A DNA stretch of 64,000 bases from Porodaedalea pini (lineage: Eukaryota > Basidiomycota > Agaricomycetes > Hymenochaetales > Hymenochaetaceae). Both the position numbers and the translations under genes were made by a program. Below the pieces are notes generated by a model that made no database searches, was not told the origin of the DNA, and saw nothing but the letters and a program-made list of their open reading frames with translations. Shown here piece by piece: positions 22,281 through 34,915 of this stretch. Positions within the stretch are counted from its first letter, which is position 1, and each line of letters begins with the position of its first letter. The stretch is from assembly GCA_002794775.1 (NCBI GenBank), contig NBAY01000030.1, positions 1 through 64,000 of the forward strand, in the 5' to 3' direction.

Positions 22281-23084
22281 GGAAGACAGTAGAATGGGAG
22301 GTGACTGTGATGGTGGTGAAGTTTAGAAGTTGAAGTTAACAATGGCATGCATCAAAAACCAACATACACATGACTGATTTCCCACACCTTCTGCTTGCAC
22401 ATGCATGTGCATGTGTGAGCAGAGGCATAGGAATTTGGACTTAGGTGAATTTCACACATCTCAATTTTGTAGTACCTACCTACACCTGCTCAGTGGCTCC
22501 TTCATCCTGAACCACACCTACCTCCTTAACAACCAATGTGTCAAGATTGGATGCCAGACCAACAAGGAGAGCATCTCTGGAAAGCACAATGTTTACTTTG
22601 ACTTAAAGGATAACTATAACTATATTCCTCTTTCTCTTCCATTGTTTCACTGTTTATCATCTGTCCTGGACCCATCACCCATCTATTTCAACTCCTTGAA
22701 ATTCTCAGCTTCTCTATACTCAATCTTCACATGTTCACTTATGCTAGTTGTACAGTTTTTCATTCCACATGTCTTTTTCTGTTTAGCTTGTTTTGATATC
22801 TTCTTTCTTACCTTCTGAACTTTCATTTGTGTTTACTGAGCCCATGAATTGTAATGAATATATAGTATTTATTCATACTCTCTGCTGCATTTTTTAATTA
22901 TTTGATTTTCAAATGAGTGATATAATGCAGGCTTGGGAGCAGCCAAAAATGATCTCCTAACTGTAACTATTCTATGCAGATGTTTCTCTGATTAATAGAT
23001 ACAGATTATACATGCAAGGCATGATTCAGTTGTGATCTCAGGCTGGTTTTCATACATGTTAAGATTCATTACTTAGTGTCCTTA
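22281..23084. other. AT-rich, no supported gene
   Basis: A 137-codon open stretch at 22405-22818 is rich in Leu, Phe and Ser and shows no motif or splice context. It is treated as chance. No repeat structure was seen. Confidence 0.35.
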
Positions 23085-23510
23085 TAGACACTTACTATAA
23101 AATACTATTGCAGTTATATATGCCTATTAATACTATATAACTATATGCCATATAGCTTTATGTAACTATGAGAGGCTATGAGCTATATGAAACTATATGT
23201 ACTATATAGTACTCTATTACTATGTACTATGCAACTTTACATGACTATGAGAGACTATGAGCTATGAGCTATATAGCTTTATGTGACTATTAGAGGCTAT
23301 GAGCTATATGAAACTATATGTACTATATAGTAATCTATCACTATGCACTATGCAACTTTACATGACTATGAGAGGCTATAAGATATATAAAACTATATGC
23401 ACTATACAATACTCTATCACTATGTACTATGCAACTCTACATAACTATGGCATGCTATATCCTACTATATGACTATATACTACTATAGCCAACTATGGGT
23501 TTTTGCTGTT
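23085..23510. repeat. Tandem array of about 120-bp units rich in CTATG/TATAG
   Basis: Three to four imperfect copies, each with GAGAGGCTATGAGCTATAT, AACTATATGTACTATATAGTA and ACTATGCAACTTTACATGACTATG. It ends at TTTTCCTGATGG, the same 3' border that ends the 33-bp array at 16.75 kb. Confidence 0.7.
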
Positions 23511-23618
23511 TTCCTGATGGTGCACTTATCTGTGTGCATGTCCACTCAACCCTGCCAAAGGTTCATTCATTTGCCTTTGTCTGATGAACATGCGACAGCC
23601 CAGCATTGGTCATTCTGG

Positions 23619-25050
23619 TGTAGCACTCAATTCACACTTAGGCATCAGCCATCCCAGTATACCACCCACTTTATTTATTATAATATATAGACACAACCCT
23701 CATAAACACAGTCAAGCACTTTGTTGTATCAATTTCTATCTTATACTTCACATTTCGTGCACTTGAATGGTCACACTCACCTATTTGAGCATCAGTATAC
23801 ATTTGAATCTTTCATAGTATTCCTTAGTGACCTTAGAAATACGCTTGAATGCCTTCATACACTCATTCAAACACTTATACCACACCCTAATCACACTCGA
23901 ACACTTCATTTCCTTTATATTCATCCCATATCCCATTATATATGCACTCGAGCACTCTTTCCACTTTACATTCATTTGTTCAAACACTAGTAATGCAGCT
24001 GGATTACTTGATGGGGTCCAGGGAAGTGTTGGACTCAAGCATAGGATGCTCAAATGGGTCTTGGGCCATTGATGCTCAATGTATCATGCTCGAACAACCA
24101 AATTCTGTCATTCTCCACATTCTCCATGCAGTTCAAGTGTTAGTTACCATTGTCTATCACTCCTATGACATGCATTCATTGCCATCACACCCTTGGGGAT
24201 GTTTGGGGATGTTTGGATGGAGTTGTTTGGAGCACACATGATAAGTTTCTTGGTTTTTAGTGGTCCTTTCATTGAAGTTGAACCATTATTCCCCTTCAAG
24301 TTCATGATTTATCATATTCTTGAGTCATTCCATCCCTAACACATGACTATTCTGACTTGAACATGCACTGCACGCACTCCTCTACCTTGGTACTGAGCTC
24401 GTTTCACCTATAGTATAAATAGTGCACATCTTTGTACTTGTTCTGCAGAGGGAATACAGCTCCAGTTTGCTCCACAGCACACATTTTGAGTCCCATAAGT
24501 CATCCACACCTTCAGATCATCTCTACTCAGTCCTACCAAGACTCCTCAACTGCTCAAACAGTGCATTCAATCTATCACATATGCTCAGAATCAGTATTCT
24601 GAGCCTTTGAGCATCTGACACACCCAACAGGGGTATCATACCTGTCCATCTCCACCATGTCACATGTTTGCTACCTACCAAGTAGGTGCTCGAGTGTGTT
24701 GGAATACATGCAAAGGGTTTTGAGGACATTTTTGAGTGCATTCAAATGCTTGACGAGTCCGATCTGCATGCTCGAATTGCTCATAGAAGGTTGATACACC
24801 TCAGCGCCTACATCCACTTCAGATTTCTGTCAATCTAGCTATAGGGTCTGCATTGGGAGCTTGATTCTGAAGGATTTGAGCCCTTTGGCAAGGCCTCTGG
24901 ACTGGTAGAGCCACTGTCTTGAATGTTCAATCACTCTGATTCTATTTGGTTGTCCTTCCTCAACTATTGAGTCACTGCAGTCTCTCTTGGGAAGAATATA
25001 GATTCACCCTCAAGTTGGCCATTTAGTCCACAAAAGTGTCTGCATTACAA
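23619..25050 (+). repeat. LTR-like interspersed repeat C, copy 2
   Basis: Inverted counterpart of 18279-19684, starting TGTAGCACTCAATTC. It keeps the TATA-like TATAGTATAAATAGTGCAC near 24411 with a promoter-like context. Compared with copy 1, many CG dinucleotides have become TG or CA. Confidence 0.65.
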
Positions 25051-27715
25051 TACTGGCTCCATACAAAGGATTCCAAAGCTCACTGACAATATGCCAAGTC
25101 AACATGCACCACCCCTGCCTTTCAGTTGTCTGGATCATGGAGCTGCTCAAATGAACACTTAAGTCACTCAGTGGTAGGACAATAGAGGACTCATCTTATT
25201 TTATTTTGCCTTTCATGTTTGCACAGGACACTTGTTTAGTATTTATAGAGCACCAAATGTTGTAGATAGAACAGTAATTCCACCCCCAAGTTTTGATGCC
25301 TAACTTCATGTGATATCTCTCAGGATGGTCCCTAGGAACACTTCAGTGCCTTAGTGACTCAAATCACTCACCTCGACTTTGTTTTATTTGCATTGTGCTC
25401 ATTCTGTCCATTCTGTCTTTGCCTTATTCTGCTTCATTCTCATTACCTCGACCTCACCTGCCTCTTGTCTCTTATCTTCTGATTTCATTCTGTACCTTGT
25501 CTCACTCTCTCTGGTATCCAGATGACATCTTGTTAAGCACAGGGACCAGCTGTCCACATCAAGAACAATCCTACTCTAAGAAGTCACACTATTGTTAGCA
25601 TGTGTCCGTGTTCTTCTGACACAGCCACCAACAATCCCCCACACATCTCGAGCGATCTGCCAATGCTAAGCTTCAAATGCTTCTCCACTAGTATGCTCCA
25701 CCAATTCTGTTGCCCCTGACACACTGGAATGCCCACAACTCAAATCTTTCGATCCAGAACCCATAGAACTTGACCAGAACGAGGGTATTGACCCACTAGA
25801 CATGTCTCCCTTGAACTCAATCATCTGATTCCTTCTTACTAACAACTAGAACTCAGTATTTCTCATTGCCCTCAGTTCTAAACCAATTCTTGAGCTCTTT
25901 TCAGATTCTTAATCTCATCAAAAATCACTTTTGAATACTATCTTGTCTTGCATGATTCCGAGCCTGTGTCATAGAGCTACGAAAATAGCTTTTTGGTTCT
26001 AGGAGTTCTATGCATTCCACCAGCCACAACAGTGCAAACACTATATCTCTGTCAATTCTGCATTACATCTTGAGATCTTTTCAGATTCGGAATCATCTCA
26101 ACAAATCATTTTGATTTCTGTCTTTGCTGGCAAGTTTCTAAGCCCAGGTTGTCAAGATCAAAGTTGCTCTTTGTTCTCCAACTGCATTTAGGCACGTTTT
26201 ACTGGTTGTGCTTTGTACTCACACCCTCAAGTTGGCACCTGTCTCCAAGTATTCTATTACACTTCCCTACACTTCCTGATACTATCTCCTCCATCAGACA
26301 CAATAGAGTGAACCCTCAGTGGCTGAACTCAACCAGGTCTAAGTCTGCCTATAGACCCATACCATCACCTTTCAATGGCCTTAATCTTAGTTTCAATGGT
26401 GTAAGCTGTTTCACACTGTTTGAAAACGCTTGCTCCTCCAGGATGAGCATCTTGTATAATCTTAGCTATTTTATGTAATGTACTTTCCATAAAGTTCTTG
26501 ATTGTTAAGTTCACATACTTTCTAACTGGCATGTCAATCTCCATTGTGACATTCTTGCAGATCATTGTATGCAGTTTATCTGGTAGCATTACTTGTATAC
26601 CTGTATGTGCCAGATATTCATTTAGATCATGAGAATAAATATTATAGCTATGCTCATAAATTGTCTTGTCCTTCATAAACATAATGGCTGTGTTTGGCTG
26701 CCATTTTCCATGTATCCATTTATGTGTAATGACAATATTTATATTGTTTCTGACTATGTTGGCTGCATGTACATGTTCAATAATCTTTTGGTATACATAC
26801 CATCCTGTCCTGTATGCTACCTGACATATTTCACAGTATCCTTCAATGTCTGGGTGCTCTGCCAGTTCTGACTTAAGTGGCTGTCTTCATCTAATTACCT
26901 CTGCAGTCCTGAACTTCTGCTGAAGTGACATTGGTCACTGTATGTGTGACTGTGACTGACAGATTTTTGCTCAAGGCAAGTATCCATCAAGGGATCACGT
27001 GATGATCTACAGTGATCGACATTGATCGACATTTATATATCAAATCTTCTAACAGTCACGGCTTTATTCAAATTGGAGCACTTCTTTCCGAGTGGCAGGA
27101 AGAAAGGTTTTCCTCGCCCGACAAGTTATGCATAAATCAGACAAGTCAGAATATGGCAGATGCGCGCAGATGGCGATAGGGCGACGTTATCGCGTGAGCA
27201 GTGTTATGCTTTGCAAGTTAACACTTGCCAGAAATTTTGCAGTTCAGACCAACACGTGATTGATATAAAAATTTACTTGCCCGGGGGGAGAGACGCTCCA
27301 GCTACAATTGGATAATCGTCCGATTGTCTCCCTGCCGTTTCTGTTGCAATATTTGTTGATTCGAAACCTTTCGCAACCGCAAGTCTGGCAGAAAGCGTAA
27401 GGCTGACTCAAAAGTGGCCTGAATTAGCAGTGCTCTCTGGCGGTGGCATATTAATACTAATATTGCTGGTGGCCTGCATCGATGCGCCACAGGGAATCTT
27501 TCCCCATTCGGATCAAGGAAAAGGACAAGACGGGAAGATACGTGTTCGAGACGCGACAAATAACAACGTGACAGTCGTGAAATCTGAAAATCTGATCAGG
27601 GCACAGCCTTGCCACTTCCAAACTTGATCTCAAGCCACGTCCAGTCGGTCTTGCACCTCAACTCATCCTCCTGTCTTTCAACACAACACTGGCACTTCAA
27701 GCCACGGTCCTCGCT
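25051..27715. other. No supported gene; low-complexity and decayed repeat sequence
   Basis: A loosely repeated segment at about 25890-26150 has two copies of a stretch containing GATCTTTTCAGATTC and AATCATCTCAA. A minus-strand open stretch at 26365-26682 (105 codons) shows no motif. From 27000 on, base composition rises toward the kinase gene and is probably its upstream region. Confidence 0.35.
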
Positions 27716-27723
27716 AATATAAG
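27716..27723 (+). promoter_or_regulatory. Possible TATA element of the FunK1 gene
   Basis: AATATAAG about 90 bp before the ATG at 27809, followed by CT-rich leader sequence typical of fungal promoters. Position only; no experimental support. Confidence 0.3.
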
Positions 27724-27808
27724 TAAGTCCGACATGCTTTCCCCTCACTTGTCGAATATCCTCTTTCTTTTCATCATCTGCCCGTCCCTGTTGCCGTCTA
27801 ACTTCACC

Positions 27809-30609
27809 ATGCCTGAATCCTCTAGACCCGACGAGCTTCCCCCCTGCGAGCTTTCTTCTCTACCACCGACGACTCCGCGACCTCGTAACGGAGCGAAGGC
27901 CAAGAACGAAGTTGCTGTTTATAATTCCGACTACACACCTCAAAGACATAAGGTGCACACGTATTCCGCCAGTGCGGGGCACTTGGATAAGGACATCAAA
28001 GCCGAAAAGAAGGACGACATCCACGCCTCCCTCAAGAAGGAAGTTATGGACGCGACTTTCTATGATGACCGTCATCTTGTCAAGAACAAGTTCCCAGACG
28101 TTTTGTTTAAGAAGTTCTGTGACCCGAAAGACGCGGCCAAACTCGTCGCCGATCCACATCCGCCATTAGTTGTCGAGGGGGCGGGCGAAGAATTGTCAAC
28201 CGGATCTGAGGTCAGCGTCATTGAGCCTGAATCTCATCAGGCCCACGAAACCGAGTCGTCTTCTCGAGCCGCCGAACCATCGAAGGCACAGATACATCAT
28301 TCCTCTGGGAAGGAAACGTCTGGTGAACGAGCCATTCGGCCACAGAAACAGCTCCCTCGTCGTACCCGCAGTCGCAACTCTACCTCTATTGAGTCCTCCC
28401 CTATTCCCAAACAGGAAACTGGACCCGTCGCTGATATTCTCAAATCCTTGAGTGCTGGGTGCCGCCGTCTTTACGACTCGAATGCGAAGAAATGGGTGAA
28501 GTGGCCCAAGACGTGTCTACAAGGAGCAGAGGAAAACGTCGCGGCCTGTCTCAACGAGATTGTGACCGCTGCACGCCTGTTCCTTAACGATAAGAAAAAA
28601 ATGAAGGAAGTCGATGACGATCGGGTGTTCTCTGCACGGTACAGGAATACTCCCGTGAAGTCTGGTGGTGCAGTGCGGAAACCAGACATCGTCCTAGTGC
28701 CCCGTATCCATGCGAAAGCACCGCAGTCTGGGTTTTGGAACGACATCTATGCCATTGGCGAGTTGAAATCGAATACCGATTACCCATTGTCAGACCTTGT
28801 CGGAGACCTCGTTGAGTATGCTCGCCTGTGTTTCGGTCATCAACCAGCACGTCGCTTCGTCCTTGGTTTTAGTCTTCTCGACACCAAGATGCGTCTGTGG
28901 AAGTTCGATCGTTCCGGCATACTTGTTTCATACGAGTTCGATGTGCACGAGAACCCATTGGATTTCTTGCGCGTCGTCCTCGGTTTAATCGTTGGTGACG
29001 ATTACTACATTGGCCTAGATCCATCTTTCACCCGTGAAGACAACAAAGATTGGGTCATGCTCAACAACAAACGATACAAAATCCATCGAACAATTCACTT
29101 GGACCCGGTAATCCGCGGCCGGGGAACCGTGGCCCTTCTTGTGGAAGACGACGCTGGTGAACTTCTCGTTATGAAGGATCAATGGGTGGATCAAAGTCAG
29201 GACGTCAAGGAGTACGCAATGCTCACTATAGTGAATGGCGTGAAGGGAGTCGCCTCACTCAAAGACCATCAGCTCGTTCACTTCAAAGTAGGGGACGAGA
29301 TCGTACATGACAGCACTGAAGACGACAGAAGCTCGAAGGAGTTACAGGATAAGGTTGAATCTCGTGAGGTCGAGATTCGTGATCATTACAGGCTTCTTAT
29401 GAAGCCGTACGGCAAGAAGCTGGAAGACTTCAAGTCGCTAAAGGAGCTCGTCTCTGTTTTCCGGGACTATATGCAAGGTATGAAGTGTTAATTCGGTCAC
29501 AGTTGTTATGATTAATATGACTCATGTTGTACTCGTTCTAGTTATCAAAGACCTCCTCGAGCGTAACGTCGTACATCGCGATATCAGTCCACGCAACGTC
29601 ATTCTAGTCGAGCTTGAGGGCGAGCTACTTCGAAGGGGCTTCCTAATCGACTTTGATTATGCTATAATGCGGTCGCGCCTGACACCAGCGAAAGCAGAGC
29701 GGACGGTTCGTTTCTCATCTCAATTGTCGCATTTTTTTGCTAACGAAGCGAAAGTAGGGAACACTGCCCTTCATGGCCATTGATATACTGAAGGGCAAGA
29801 AGGTTCAACATGACTTCTATCATGATGTGGAGTCGGCTTTCTATGTCCTGATATGGATCTGCCTTACTCAAAATGGGCCGAACAACGAGCCTCGTCCTGC
29901 ATCGGAGTATAATTTCAAGGACTCCGCAGTCTACCGTTGGTGTGGCGCGAGAATGGGTAACGAATATACAATGGAGCAGGTCGGGGTCAACAAACAAGTT
30001 ATGATGCTAGACCCGAGCGATTTCGGGGAAAAAATCATCAGCTGCCTCCCTGAGTATTTTCAACCTCTCGCGGAGCTTCTTTTTGATATGCGGGAAATTA
30101 TTTTCCGACCACTCGAGTTCCCGCGTATAGCGGCTTCGAAGAACGGGAATGATAGTGATCAGCAAAACGCAGACAAATCAAAAGAGGCTCTGAAAAGAAA
30201 ACAAGAAGATTTGGATTCAATCATCGAATTACTACAGACGACTTTGAATCGGCTTCCGGACGAAGAGCAGCCTTCTGTCGCCAGCAATAGCCAGCTCAAG
30301 GATTCTCCCAATCATCCTCAAGAGGATAGGATTCAGGCTGGTAGTGCGACCCGAGTCGAATGTATCAAGGATCAGATACCCGACCTGATACGGCCTTGTG
30401 ACTGGACGAATATAGACGGTTCGGAACACACTCCATTACAGAGCACACGTGAAACACCTGGGCTGCTTAGGACAGCAGTGGCGAATTCTGCAAGCCAGCA
30501 CATGTTGTCGAGGGGAGAAAAGCGTTCCCATGATGAGGAGGCTGTAGCAGCGCCTGCACCTCTATCATCCTCAACGAAGCGTTTGAAGCGCTCGTCGGAT
30601 GATGTGTAG
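27809..30609 (+). CDS. FunK1-type protein kinase, three exons, apparently intact
   Basis: Exons 27809-29477, 29542-29705 and 29758-30609; introns of 64 and 52 bp with GT..AG ends and a branch-like TGCTAAC in the second. The product is about 894 residues. An upstream in-frame ATG at 27734 exists, but ATG 27809 has the better context (TCACCATGCC). The N-terminal half has the FunK1 family features (RKPDIVLVPR, YAIGELKSN, RFVLGFSL). The kinase core shows VVHRDISPRNVIL (catalytic loop), GFLIDFDYA where DFG reads DFD, and GTLPFMAIDIL. Between residue about 680 and the end lies a Lys/Glu-rich stretch and a basic tail (STKRLKRSSDD). FunK1 kinases are a group expanded in Agaricomycetes; their role is largely unknown. 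It is the best-preserved host-type gene between two debris regions. Confidence 0.88.
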
Positions 30610-30854
30610 ATCGTCATGTAATGCCAAGGGAGTTCTGTTTGACACTTTGTCCGCTTTATCATTGATTTGCCATCCTATCCACGCTCTTGCCTATTTTTCT
30701 TTTCTTTTCTATGCCTTTCTTGCTCATATCCATCGCAATCCTCCAGCATTATCGCAACGGTCTCGTCATATAATGTAGATAAATTTCAAACAAATGCATC
30801 TGTACATCTACTCAACAGTTTCCTGAATAATTTTGACTTGCGTATATGGATTAA

Positions 30855-30965
30855 CGTGTGGTAGAGTGACAGCTGCGTGTATGACTTTCTCGTTAAGGTA
30901 CGCTTCGGCTGTTCCCTTCATTCTCGAGAGAACTATAGTGCTGATTTCTCCAAGTGTCCAGATTA
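30855..30965 (-). pseudogene. Hsp70 fragment (early ATPase region)
   Basis: Minus-strand frame with LGEISTIVLSRMKGTAEAYLNEKVIHAAVTLPH, matching the Hsp70 segment just before the second phosphate motif. In the coding direction it follows the later domain parts at 31085-31990, so it is out of normal order and represents a second, displaced copy. Confidence 0.6.
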
Positions 30966-31084
30966 CAATGAGCAAGCCTTGTAGACAACAGTTAATGAGA
31001 TGCAAGGCTTGCAATTTTGCGTGCTGATTGTCGGACGCAGCCCAGAATCTGCAAGAGTGTGTAAATAATATGAGAATGTAAACA

Positions 31085-31990
31085 AATGGAGCGCGTACAT
31101 TTGAGAATTCTTGGTCGAGATGTCCGTTTTACGAGCAATGAGCTTCGTCAGCGGTGGTCTGAATATCAAGCGCGAGAAGGCGAAAGTCGATTAGGACGAC
31201 ATCTGCAGCAGCATCCCTGCCAGCGAGAATGCCACCTTGGACCTCTGCACCGTACGCAACGGCCTCATCAGGACTAATGCCCCTCAAGGGGTCCTAGCCA
31301 CCGAGGTACTCCTTGAGGAGCTACTGGACCTTCGGAATGCGCGTAAAACCAGCGACCAGGACGAACTTGTCGATTTCACCCTTCTTCTTGACTCCGACGT
31401 CCTTGAGAACCTGGAAAAGGTTCATGTTGAGCTCCTCAAACTTAGCACGCGTGAGCGACCCAGAGAAGTCATTGCCGTTCTCAAACCACCTTGTCTCATG
31501 ACATGCGAACTGCAAGCTGGAGAGTATGCGCTTCACCTTCTCAACCTTGCGTTCGAGCTTATCCATAGCACGTAGGTTGCTTGTAACGCTGGTGCCAGTC
31601 TTCCTATTATACTGCTTGACGAAGCACTCAGCGACGTCAAATATCATCAAATTCCTCGCCACCAAGATAAGTGTCACCGACAGTCGCAAGAACCTCAAAG
31701 ATGTCTCCATCAAGATTGTACACGATAATGCATGACTCACCATCCTTCTTATCAAGAACGTAGTCGATTGTAGCGGTGATAGGCTCGTTGACGAGAAGGA
31801 AGACCTGAAGACCGACGGTCGTGCTGGAGTCATTATTCACCCGATGCTGAGCATCGTTGAAGTCAGTGGAAACAGTGACAAGCGGTGAGTGACCTTCTTG
31901 CTGAGATAGGCCTTAGCGGTCTCAAGAGGTGCAGGTGGTAGTGGTGGAAAGCATGTAAGAGGCAATGATGCGTCTTGGTACGTCTGAGTC
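31085..31990 (-). pseudogene. Hsp70 (BiP/Kar2-like) pseudogene
   Basis: Minus strand. Recognisable: ETAKAYLSKKVTH and TDFNDAQH, then NEPITATIDYVLDKKDGES, VLATVGDTYLGGEEFDDI, QYNRKTGTSVTSNLRAMDKLE, FEELNMNLFQVLKDVGVKK, IDKFVLVAGFTRIPKVQ and [20 protein letters not shown]. These cover about residues 110-420 of a normal Hsp70 of about 650. The phosphate-loop Asp-Leu-Gly-Gly-Gly and other core residues are changed or lost, and frames are shifted at least twice. The N-terminus and the peptide-binding domain are missing. Confidence 0.8.
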
Positions 31991-32020
31991 TATAATCTAA
32001 GGTCCCGACAGATACAGCCA

Positions 32021-32433
32021 TTTTCATAAGTCCTGCGACACGTGCATGTCACGTGAAATGAGCCGCGGCTGAGCCGAAATGTCGAAAAATTAGAATGAAT
32101 GCCTATTTTCTCTGTGAATTCTGCACAGCACCTGCTCATTAAGTACTCAAAAAAAAGGCACGGTTCTCAGGAGCAGAAATATGTAAAATATGGAGCAATA
32201 CATTGACTGTGTAGGCAGTTGGAGATCAAACAAGTGCAGCTGGTCTGTTCTCTCACACATTTCCACCAAGATTCAAAAATTATGGCTCCCCTACATCTAC
32301 CTATAAAACTCTTTCCTGTGTCTGTAAATTAAGTATATGACTATACCAACATCTCCTGAAAGTTTGAAGCCAATCCATTCAGTATTCATGGTGCAGCAGC
32401 AAGATTTGTGTTCCACTTCAAGCTCTTTCCACC
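32021..32433 (+). repeat. Interspersed repeat D, copy 2, abutting the palindrome
   Basis: Inverted copy of 4977-5404. Its homology ends at CTCTTTCCACC, the very base before the left palindrome arm starts at 32434. Confidence 0.7.
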
Positions 32434-32504
32434 CACTTCAGGCCACCCCTTCAAGGAGACCTAATAGGGCAATTTGTACATGCAACTAATTGACCTAATA
32501 GGTA

Positions 32505-32660
32505 TCATGACTGGGAGTGCCCAAATCTGCTGGGTACTCCCAATTGGGCATGCCCAAATCTGCTGGGCACTCCCAATTGGGCATGCCCAATCTGCTGGGC
32601 ACTCCCAATTGGGTGTGCTCAAATGTGTCACTGTCACTGACTGTCTGGGGGACTTTTGGG
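32505..32660. repeat. Palindromic-unit array 1 (left arm, outer)
   Basis: Repeats with core TTGGGCATGCCCAA (a perfect 14-bp palindrome) and relatives separated by ATCTGCTGGGCACTCCC. Mirrored at 48835-48985. Confidence 0.8.
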
Positions 32661-32954
32661 CACACCCAAATTCATTTTTTGCCATAAAATCTGGGACCAT
32701 TAGAGGCTGTATTTTATTGTTTTTAGCCTTACAATTTAGCACTCTTGCTGTTGATTAGGTTGCAAACTACTGGCTGCATGAATTGACTTTTGACCTGAGT
32801 TACAGTCATTTGCTGAAGTATTTACAATCACCTTTTTTGCATCTCAGAAAGTGCTCCTTTGGCTTCAAGAATCAACATTTCACTCAATTCTTCACTAATT
32901 CATGTCTAATAAACTGCTAAATACATAGTTTAATTACTGCCAAATATCAATGAG

Positions 32955-33395
32955 GCAGCAAGTGACATGAGAAGATAAAGAGCCTATTCTGTGAAGATTA
33001 GGTGTTCAGACAGGCAATATTCTTCCATAATTCTTCCTGAGTTCAAATCTGAAGCTAAAGACATAAAACTTGCTAAAGAATGATCTATGTAAGCTATTAT
33101 GATTTTTAGATGTTTCTCTTGGGTGCAGAATAAATACTCAAAGACAATCTATGCCAAGTAAGTTTGGCAGAGTTTTAGAGTTTCTGAAGCTAAGACAAAC
33201 AAGATAGGAAATATACATTTCTATACACAGTCACTGCTTAAAATTATAATAAATCATATAGATTGTCCTTCAGTAAGTTTTATGCCTTTAACTTCAGATT
33301 TGAACTAGGGAAGAATCAGTGAAGAATATTGCCTGTCTGGACACCTAAAATTTACAGAATAGGCTCTTTATTTTCTTACTTCACTCTTTAATAAC
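32955..33395. mobile_element. MITE with about 110-bp terminal inverted repeats (left arm)
   Basis: AGCCTATTCTGTGAAGATTA at 32981 pairs with TTTACAGAATAGGCT near 33368. The inverted repeats run on through GACAGGCAATATTCTTC and TTCAAATCTGAAG. No coding frame; target duplication not clear. Mirrored at 48066-48505. Confidence 0.75.
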
Positions 33396-33779
33396 CTGTT
33401 TAGGAACAATTTTAATAGTATAATAATATGCTTGTACTTGGCTATCATAACATTAGCTATTTGTGTGTTTAGGTTGTGCTTGTCTTCATAAAAGTGTTAC
33501 TGAGGTTGTATCACCCTACATTGGCTGCTTGGGTTGACTTGACTAAATGCATATGACATTTTATGATAAAATAGTTAATTATTATAGCACTGAATTAGCT
33601 CTGTAACAACATCTTCTAATTATTAGCTGTGCTATTACAAAAGCATTAGCATGCCATTAAAAATGTTGCTAAACAGTGCCTAAGTTCATAATTATTGCTA
33701 TTAGTCAAATTATGAATTTAGCTACTTTTCTGACAAGAATTGAGATATTAAAGCCAAAAGAGCACTCTGTACTTTCCTA

Positions 33780-34117
33780 CAGGTAGTTCCAAAAAGTGTT
33801 TGGCCCTTCTGTTTTTGGAATTGATTGACATGGCCTAAGCAGGAAGGTGATTTGTATGATCCAAACCTCCATTCTGTGTATTCTGACATCTGTCTCCTTA
33901 TCTTTCAAGCAAAATCAGTCTAGAAAAAATTATACAGGTATCAATTATATACATACACTCAAGATACATTATTTTCTGTCAAATAATGGGAGAATCATAT
34001 ATATTCAATGTCCAGTGTTTTCTCCCTCATGCTAATCACCTTCCTGCTTAGGCCATGTTAATCGGTTCCAAAAATGGGGGGGAGGGGGGGAGGCTGAACA
34101 CTTTTCAGAACCACCCG
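33780..34117. mobile_element. Tc1/mariner-like MITE with TA target site (left arm)
   Basis: 338 bp. Ends CAGGTAGTTCCAAAAAGTGTT and (inverted) AACACTTTTCAGAACCACC; the inverted repeats of about 75 bp include GGCCTAAGCAGGAAGGTGATT. Flanked by TA (33778-33779 and 34118-34119), the target of Tc1/mariner elements. No transposase. Confidence 0.8.
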
Positions 34118-34499
34118 TATATATGATATAATATATAATCTTCTATACCATATCATAGGGCTTGTAATACAGACTGTACTTAAAGCCAGAAGTTTTAAAT
34201 ATGATTATACTATATACAGTATAGTGCAGAGTGCTAAACTGAAGAGAACAAAAAAAAAATAGATCTGAGGTCCAAAAAATAGCTAAGCTTGACCTGTGCT
34301 CAAATATCAGGTACAACATTTAATGTTCATAAATTTGACTGATGCTTTAGAGACAAGTGTGACAGTATAGAGACTGCATTCTCAAGTTTATAACTAGAAC
34401 TGTATATGATAATAATATTGTATATTCTTCTGAGACTAGGCATTACAGAGTGAGACAGAGAAGTTTGATTTAGTGAGCCTAGAAAACTAGTTTATGGCC

Positions 34500-34915
34500 A
34501 GTTGGGAGTGCCCAGTTGGGAGTACCCATTTGGGAGTGCCCAATTGGGAGCGCCCAATTATTTGGGAGTGCCCAACTATTTGGGAGTGCCCAACTATTTA
34601 GGAGTGCCCAACTATTTGGGAGTGCCCAACTATTTAGGAGTGCCCAACTATTTAGGAGTGCCCAACTATTTGGGAGTGCCCAACTATTTAGGAGTGCCCA
34701 ACTATTTGGGAGTGCCCAACTATTTAGGAGTGCCCAACTATTTAGGAGTGCCCAACTATTTGGGAGTGCCCAACTATTTAGGAGTGCCCAACTATTTGGG
34801 AGTGCCCAACTATTTGGGAGTGCCCAACTATTTGGGAGTGCCCAACTATTTGGGAGTGCCCAACTATTTGGGAGTGCCCAGGGAGTGCCCAGGGAGTGCC
34901 CAATATTTGGAAATG
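34500..34915. repeat. 18-bp minisatellite (left arm)
   Basis: About 20 copies of an 18-bp unit with core GGGAGTGCCCAACTATTT, alternating TTTGGG and TTTAGG variants. The core TTGGG-N4-CCCAA is an inverted repeat. The long open frames through it arise because 18 is divisible by three and are not genes. Confidence 0.9.

Noticed and set aside
22405..22818. 137-codon open frame as a gene
   Set aside because: Low-complexity Leu/Phe/Ser composition, no motif, no splice or promoter context.
26365..26682. 105-codon minus-strand frame as a gene
   Set aside because: No recognisable domain, and it lies in an AT-rich repeat region.
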